64,000 nucleotides of DNA, taken from NCBI RefSeq assembly GCF_041146395.1, contig NC_090990.1:48715501-48779500 (forward strand). Direction: 5' to 3'. The position numbers were made by a program, and so were the translations under genes. Origin of the DNA: Eulemur rufifrons (Eukaryota; Chordata; Mammalia; Primates; Lemuridae). The notes under the pieces are model-generated. The model made no database searches and was not told the origin of the DNA. It was given only the letters and a program-made list of their open reading frames with translations. Shown piece by piece: positions 43,001 through 52,000 of this stretch (its first letter is position 1; each line of letters starts with the position of its first letter).

Positions 43001-46000
43001 TAGTTACTATTAATAGAAACCTATTGTCATTATAAATAGCTCATAAATATTCATTAATTAATCTTTTGGATTGGTGTTCATTTTCTAAGGCCTTTTTTTT
43101 CTTTTCCTCTTGCCTTGACTGCCTTTTGAAGATTCATGCAAACGCTTTATTTCTACCAAGACATGGGAAAGAATATGAATCTATAATCTAATCAGTGGTT
43201 TGTATTTTTTTTTCCCCAGAGAATAGTGAAAGATATAAAATCAGAAAGCAGCAAAAGCTATTGTTTTGAGTGTTCTTGCTTGTGCACATATAAAACTTTG
43301 TGTCATACTCTATGGCTAACAAATGCTTATGTGATAACGGAAAAATCTATGCCAATAATCTTAGCTTTGGCAGCTAGCAAGTTACATAAATAAAAGTTAT
43401 CAATTCTGGTGGAGTTTTATACCCAACAGAGTTTTAGAAAAGAATATTACTCTTGTTATACCAAGGAGGTGTAGAGCAGTACCTTGTGTGTGCCAGGCAT
43501 CCTCCCTTCATTTCCTAATGTCATACTGGCCACCCTGTGGACTTGACAGTCCCACCGCCAGTGTAACCCACCAATAAGATTCCTCAGCTCCTTCAGCACC
43601 ATGACAAATCAACCGCTTTGCTTGCCCTGCTGACACAGCTTCAAAGCAAGATTCCCAGCCTCCTGCCCGACTAGATTCCCATCCCTAAGACCTTCCTCTG
43701 CACAAATTCTTTAAAGGTGGAGGTAAATATTATCTCCAGTTTACCAGTGAGAGATACTGAGGCGCAAAGAGTTTAACCAGTCTTTCTGAGGTTATCATTA
43801 AACACAAATTTTATTTGAAAATAAAGTATTTCCTAGTTGTCTACTAATATGTATTTATTAAAAGCTTAAATTGTTCAGATAAGTATAAAAATATTGCTTA
43901 CTCAATTACAAGCAAAAATCACGTCTATGTTTTGCAGAAAAGTTGTGGGTTTCTTTCTTTCTTTTTTTTTTTTTTTTGGTCAGCATCAAATTCTATTACC
44001 AAACAATGTTTGTTCCTTTCTCCTTCTATATTAAAAAAAGAATATCATATACCAATATAAAATTTTCTTATATTTATAAAATACACTCTGGACTTAGTTG
44101 ACCTGTCCTTTAAATTGAGGAGTTAATACATATTATTTTTAAGTTCTTTCAGAGTCTGATTTTGTGAGCCTGTGTTTTAACTGACAGAAACACAGGTAAT
44201 CTTTCTTTTAGTATACCTATGTTTGATTTCCTTTTCTCCAGTTACATGGAAGGCATTCATGCTGAGTATATTCATTTAATATATGTTTGTGCTATCCTTT
44301 CGGGGTTATTGAATTTAAATATTTTTTATAGCCTTACATAATTATATATTTGATGCATTTTTAAGGATGTATGCTAGCTTTTTTTAATTCCCCAAAGATT
44401 AAACCTTGAATGCCATCTTGTGGTTATAGGGAGAATTAGCATGAGAATGGACATGGCATATATTTTTTTAATATAGACATGGGAAAAAAATATAGAACCC
44501 TTTAAAAAAACTAATGATATTAAACCATTCCAGACTCTTTTCATGCATTTAACAGATTTTTATTGAATTTGTACTATGTGCTTTTATGTTTGTCTGCAAA
44601 ACTTCCTAGAAAATGAGAAATTATCTCCATTTTATAAATAAGGTGTATAGAAAAGTTTAAAAAAATAAAATTCCTTAAGGTTATATACTTAGTAACAGAG
44701 CTGAAATTCAAACCCAGGCCTGCCAGATACCACAACCCATGCTTTTCCCATTAGCCTAAGGTGCCTTAAGTATGCCCAGTACCATGTCAGACGCTGAGGA
44801 CCTGGGGCTGGCTTGGGGGATGGGTAGAAGGCATGATTCAAAGGAGGCCGTTATAGCAGAAAAGAAAGTATTGCTGCTTGTCCTTCGAAGCAACACACAA
44901 ATAAGGCTATTTCTGGTTTGTGGAATTGTCCTTGAAGTCTCAGAAAATAGCTACCATGTCTTTCTCCAGCCTCTCCTTATATCTTCTCTTTTTCAGAATA
45001 AACACATTCAGTTCCTTCAACTGATTTTTATGAATTCCATACTCTTTATTGGTCCTCTCTTATGGATATAATTCATTTCATCCATTTCTCAGAACATAGC
45101 CCCAAAACTTTACCATGGATTTCTGGTTGTAGCACAAAATCCAGCGGCTCCTTCTCTATCGTAAACACCATAGCTTAAAATTGCTCCCCACCTTCCTCTC
45201 TCCTGAAAAAAGAGGAGTTTTAATATGAGTCACATACACAAATGGGTTTTTTTATTCCCCTAAAAGAATCGCTTCTTTGGTGTTCTGCTCCCACATTTTA
45301 TGGGAATCTCATGTGTGTTCTCTCCGGCCCCTCTTTCCCACCCCCTTAGTCCCCCTCTCTGTGACCAGAGAAACATGATACATGGATTGGCTTAGGCCTT
45401 GCTCATATCCTCTGTCTGAGCAGGGGGGAGAGGGAGAGGGTTATATCCCCTAGAGGCATGTTAGATTATATTTTACCAGAGAAATAGAAGAATGAGAAGG
45501 AAGCCAAGAACACGTTACCAAAAGTCAGATTACTAATGGAAGGATACGGTAAGTTTTATGATTCTTCTTATGCATGTAAAGCTACTTTTGAAGAACATGT
45601 TGCGGTTTATGGTGCCAGCAAGACTATGTGAGAATTAAAAAATGAGCAAGCATTAGGGTTTTTCATTTCACTTTTTAACTTAATAATTATGGCATTGTAC
45701 TTCACAGTCATTTAATTTGCATTTCTTTGGTGACACCAACCATTTTTGTTTTTATAATTTGTGTTTTTAGTTATATAAAGGCAAATGGTTGAATAAAAAA
45801 GGAAATAATGCCTATATCATTTTTTTGAGGACAAAGGTTTATCAATAGGTAAAAACAGGTATAAAATAAGTTAGGTTATTTTCCAAAGTCATATTTGCCC
45901 TAAGGAAAATGCGATCTTAATGATTTGTTTTATAAACTCATACAAAGTTCACACAGAGCTGGAAATTATTTGTGCTCCTGCCAGCTAGAGTGGAGAGACT

Positions 46001-49000
46001 TCATAATTTAATTAACACTGACTAGACTTCAGAAGGGTCATGCTTTAGCAGTGGAGCCTATTAGCCCCCAGATAAAGGCTCTCCCAGACCCATAAGAAAG
46101 CTTTAAAGCAAGCTCTGAAGGTATCAAACTGATTCACAGAATACTGAACTGTGTGCCAAAACAAAGGAGAACCATATTTAAAGGAATATAACAAAACTCA
46201 GCACCTAACAAAATTTTTAATGTCCACCCTTCAGAAATCCCCAGTCATGCAAATAAGCAAGAAAATATGACCCATAACCAAAAGAAAAATAAAGCAATAT
46301 AAATAGATCCATAAATGATAGAATGGAATTAGTAGATATGGAGTTTAAAGCACCTATTACATGTCTTATAAAATATAGTCAAGTATCAAAAGGAAACACA
46401 AATATGATGGAGAAAGAAATGGAAGACATACAAAAGATCAGTGGAACATCTAGAGATAAAAAATAAATCAGAAATTATAAAAGTATATGCTGTATGGGAA
46501 GAGCAGCAAATTAGACCCTCAGAAGAAATGACCCATGAATGTGAAAGTATAGCAATATAAACTCTTAGAAATAGGAATAGAGAGACAAAAGACTGAAAAT
46601 TAAATTAAAAAAAAAAAGACCCTCAGTGAGCTGTGGGACAATATCAAGTGGTATAAAATACATGTAATTGGTGTCCCAAAAGAGGGGACAGAAAAAATAT
46701 TTGAAGAAATAATTATGGCTGAAAATTTTCCAAATTTGATAAAAGCTACAAGCTAAGGACTAAGAAGCTCAATGAATCCGAAGAAACAGAAAGATCAAGA
46801 AACCATACCAAGGCACATCATAATCAAATTGCTGAAACTCAGAAATAAAGAGAAAAATCTCAAAAGTAGCAAAGGATGAAAACAAACTTCACATGTTACA
46901 CATAGAGGAGCACAGATAAGAACAACCAATAACTTCATATCAGAAATCTTGCAAGCCAAAATATAAGAAATGACAACTTTAAAGTGCTTAAAAGAAGTTG
47001 CTAAGCCTATAATTTTATACCCAGTGAAAATATCTCTCTAAAATGAAGATAGATAAAGATTTTTTCAGACCTAAATCTAACCACATAGATGAAATGAACA
47101 AATTTCTTAATAACATATACCAAGGCTCACTTAAAAAGAAATGGATGACCTGAATAATCCTATATCTATTTAAGAAATTGAATTTATAGTTAAAAGCCTT
47201 CACACAAAGACAACTTCAAGCCCAGATGGCTTCACTAGAGAATTTTTCACAAACTCTTTCAGAAAATAGAATAGAAAGAAATACTTCCCAGTGCATTACA
47301 GAGTCAGCATTACCTCAATAACAAAACCAAAGACAGTACATCAAAAAGAAAACTACAGATCAAACATTACATGTACACAGATGCAAAAATTTTAGCAAAT
47401 ATATTTTATATATAATATACAGGCTTTTAACATTGTTTGACATTTTTAAAGGTCAAATTAAGATTATATTCATAGTATAAACCCCACTTAGTCATGATTA
47501 ATTGTGATAATTTTAAATAATTATGATAATTTATCATGACCATGTGGGGTTAATACTAGAAAAATAACCTTGGCTTAACATTTGAATAATGTAAGCAGTG
47601 TAAAAAAAAATATGAAAGAAGAACCACATTATCCTCTCAACAGATGAAAAAAAAATTCAACACTCATACCTGATTTAAAAAAAAAACTTAGTAAATTAAG
47701 AATAGGAAAGAAAAGACCTTCCTCAACCCAGTAAAGCACATATATGAAAAACTTATAGCCAACACTATATATAATGGTGAGAGACTGACTGTTTTGCCCT
47801 TAAAGTCAGGAACAAGACAAGGATATCTGCCCTCACTACTTCCACACAACATTTTATTAGAGACTTTGTTTGCATTATAGAACATATTACTACTAATACA
47901 TCTTGGCTTTTATATTTGTTCATTTTTGTCTCTTCTCCATGGGGTCAGGGACCTTGTCTGCCTTGTTCATCCTGTATCATTAGCTCCTAGAATAATGTCT
48001 GGCACAAGGTAGGTAGTCAATAAATATTTATTAAATAATTGAACTTTCTAGTAGTATTATGTAAGTGAAGTACACCTGTGGAACAAAAACATTCATAGTC
48101 CACTTAATTTTCCTCAGCAAACAACTTTTTCACCCAATGTTTTCTTGTCATTATATATCCCAAAAGGTAGTCATCCCCAAAGGAAATTTTTGTAAAAGTT
48201 TACATTTCCATACATGAACTCCTTCTCCAAGGAAATGCTTCAATAGCTTGACTTGGGTTCATTGATGTCTCCTGCCAGCCTATTGTTTTTTCCAGAATAA
48301 GTCATGAATTTTTCTGATAAAATTTTTCCCTTGTGTAGTGGACTGAACAGCGTACCTCTCCCAAAATTCATGCCCCCCCCCCAGAACCTCAGCATGTGAA
48401 ATTATTTTTAAAATAGGACCTTTGCAGATGTAATTAGTTAAGATGAGGCTATACTGGATTAAGCTGAGCCCTGAATCCAATGACTGGTGTGCTTATACAA
48501 AGAGGAGAAGACACACAGAGATACACACAGGGAAGAAGGCCACAGGATGTTGGAGGTAGAGATTGGAGTGATTCTACCAGCCAAGGCATGTCAAAGATTG
48601 CTGGGACCAGCAGAAGCTAGGAAGAGGCAAGAGAGGATTCTTCCCTAGAGCTGTAAGAGGGAGCATGGTCTTGTTGCCACTTGATTCCAGACATCTAACC
48701 TCCAGAAGTGTGAGAGAATAAACTGCTATTACTTTAAGTCACTAAGTTTGTGGTAGTTTGTTATGGCAGCCCTAGGAAACTAATACCCCCTGTTATACCA
48801 CATGGTGTTTTTATTACTCTTTTAATACCAATCTTACATCATACTTGTTTGCTTTTCTAACTACTATTCTGTTGAAAAGCACATATTGAAATAATTTTAC
48901 TTTAACATTAGTCAGCACTCATTGTGGTACCATACTCAAAGCCTATTGTTCTATGTTTCTGTTTCATTTAATTTGTTTCACTTATTTTTCTCAAAAGTAA

Positions 49001-52000
49001 TATACACTTCCCAAATTTCATTAGGGAATTTAAGTAATTTCTTATTTTTCTCTTTCTAGGTTTGCTGCTTTCAAATCTCGGTTTGCTAGGAAAAACAGAA
49101 TGCCTTACAGAGTCAGTCATTCAACAGAAAGAAGTCATCTCTGCCCAACTCCAAGTAAATTGAGTTCAGCCTCTTTGTTTTGTTTTTATAATTAAAATAT
49201 TATTCATAATATATTTAAGTTTTTATTAAGTTTAATTTTGAATATATGAGGCCTACTTCATTTTTCTCCTTTTAAGATTGCTTTAACTCTTTCTGACTAT
49301 CAAAATAGGAACTGGAACTTCGAAAAAATTGATTTACTTATATTTCCAAGCTTACTACCCTTTAATAGTGTGAAGCGCAATTTGAAAATGTAAGGCTAAG
49401 TTTCAAAATGTAAAAAAGCAGCCAAAACAGAGTGCTAATAAACTGAGCCCTAAAACTCATTGTAGATTCAGAGATCTTTGCAATATGGCTGAAAAGAAAG
49501 GAACAATGTTGAGTTGTTTTTTTGTTCTCTTTTAAAAATTAACATTTTTCAAAGAAACAGTGTTAGTTTTTTGGGATAAGTTGAGGGTGAGTCTTGAGCA
49601 GGAAGAGAGGGCTGGTAACTTATAATGGAAGTCAGCCAGTATAGAGGAGAAAGCATGACATTTGGGGTTAGAGAACTTGGGTTTAGATTACAGCTGTAAG
49701 TAATTATGGGAAAGCCACTTGACCTCTGAACTTCAATTTCTTTATTCCCAGCTAGTACTGGGCACATAGAAGATGTTCAGTAAATATTAGTTTCTAATAT
49801 CCTAGCTTATCTCACAGAAGGCTTGTGATTTAGGGACTCCATGTGTGTAAAATTTCTTTGTAAAGTGGAAAGTACGGTAAAGTATTAGTTACCATTTTTC
49901 CTGTCACCTGGTCGTTAAACCTAGCAGCACGTACGTGCCAGGAACAGATGATAACCTTCGTTCAGTGATTCCCCAAGGGCCCTGCTCCCAGTCTTTTCTC
50001 TGGCTCAGTGTCCACTTCTCTTTCTCCTACTCGTTTTGCTGTAACACTCAGATTTCCTCCTCTAGATTACCAGCCTCAGTCTTCTCCATTCAACTCTGCC
50101 TTCTTGTAGATTTCAGGGTACCTGCAAAGACTGGTAGGAAACGGTGCCTTCCGCAGCCTTACTCTCTGCTTCCTCCACGACTTCTCTACTCCTCCTTGCA
50201 ATCTCTCTCTTCCAACGTTCCCACCATTTTTGACCAAGGGAGAGATCACTTGGTTAACTTGATGATCACAGCAATTTCTGTCCATGCTTTGTCAGACTGG
50301 TTTCAGCAGCTCAGATCTGCTTATGTTTTTACCTGGTCTAAAATCCTTTGTTTCCTGGCTCCTTCAGGATAAAATTTAGAGTCTTTGACATGGAAAACCC
50401 TTAATGTTCTAATACCTGTCTGTCTTTTCAGTGACTTCTCTTACCACTCTCTTCCTCACACCCTAAGTGCCACACTAACCTGGTGGGTCATGATTGTTTA
50501 TTCCCTGCCTCATTAAAAAAAAAACTTGAGAGCTACACGTGTTTCCTCATACCCCGATTCCAAACACTCTTCTCCCCTCTTCTTTACCTAAGCATCCTTT
50601 GAAATTCGGTTCAGGTATTAAATTACCTTCTCTAGAAAACTTTCTCTGCGGTTATCATGGCCACATCATGCTCTTTTAGTTTTCTACTGCTATGTGACAA
50701 ATTACCACATACTTAATGCTTAAAACAACACACATTTATCATTTCACAGTTTCTATATGCCTGGAGCCCAGGCACAGCTTAGCTGAATCCTCTGCTTAAG
50801 GTCTCATAAGGCTGTAATCAAGGTGTCAGCTGGGCTACATTCATCCTGGAGGCTTGAATGGGGAGGAATCTACTTCCAAGCTCAGTGAGATTATGATAGA
50901 ATTCATTTTCTTCTTTCTTTAGGATGGAGGGCCCTGGCTTCTGGCTGGGTATATGTTGGCGGCTACCTTCAGCTTCTAGAGGCTGCCCACTGTTCCCTGC
51001 CATGTGGGCTTCCCCAGCATGGCTTCTACTTCAGCCAGCCAGCAGGGGAAGTCTTTACTGCAACTCTAATAGCAAGATGGAGTCTTATATAATGTAACAT
51101 AACCCTGGGGGTGAGATCCCATCACCTTCGTCACATTTTATTGGTTAGAAGAAAGTCACAGGTTCTACCCACACTCTACAAAGGAGGGGGGATTGGAAAG
51201 GTGTGAACACCAGGATGTAGAGACCCTAAGGGGCCACCTCAGAGTCTCTGCCACACATACTGTGTTATTGTTTCTTTACAGCCAGTCTCCTTTGATAAAG
51301 AGTGAGCTCCTTGAGGGGAGGGGCTGCTCACTCCCCAATCTCCTACAGCCCAGTGCGTGGCAGATAGTAGCTAGTCAACGCTCATGAACAAACGAGTGAA
51401 TGCATGATAGGATGAAGGAGAATTGTCATGCTCTTAGCATCCCTGTGATTTTGGAAAAAGGGGGAAAACTTACGATGAGTGGGAAAACAAAAGTTGAGCT
51501 AGAGGAGGAATATCTAGGGAATGTCTAGCTAGAAGAGGAATGATTAGCTTTCCAATGCTGAGCCTTGTCCTCTTTGAAGATGAAATAGACTATTCTTTGT
51601 TTTTACTCTGGAGGAGATCATACCTAAGAGGTGGTAGTAAATTGGGTGATTGTTCAGAAATACTCATTCCTGCTCCATCTGCACGGGCAAAGGTATTTCC
51701 TTGCTCCCTAACTTTGAGCTTTACCCTGTGACTTGTTTTGATCAATGGAATAATAGTGAGTTTAATGTGCCCAGGATTTGGAAAGGGTTTGTGTGATTTG
51801 GCTTGTTCTTTTTCCCTTCTGCCATCATCACAAGAGCATGCCTGGACTAGGCCTTTGATCACAGAGAAAGATGCGAGACATAGAGTTAAGCTTCCACAAC
51901 CAAGTTTCCCATCCATTCCCTAGCCAAGTAAGCCAACCTCCAACTGACCTTTGAATGTGTGACCTAAACAAATACTTACTGTTTTATGTCACTAAGATTT

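Larger units (their letters stand above)
39574..49059 (+). other. UBE2U intron 8
   Basis: About 9.5 kb. 39580-41660 holds nothing clearly assignable. Then two MIRs (41670-41918, 41980-42168), an L1 3' piece (42335-42478), unassigned AT-rich DNA (42790-44600), an antisense MIR (44605-44760), unassigned DNA (44770-45950), a long old L1 (45960-47880), L2 (47900-48042) and an MLT1 LTR (48334-48786). Confidence 0.72.

Noticed and set aside
49935..50372. 145-codon open frame in intron 9
   Set aside because: The composition resembles L2-like pyrimidine-rich repeat DNA. No recognisable domain, splice context or promoter.
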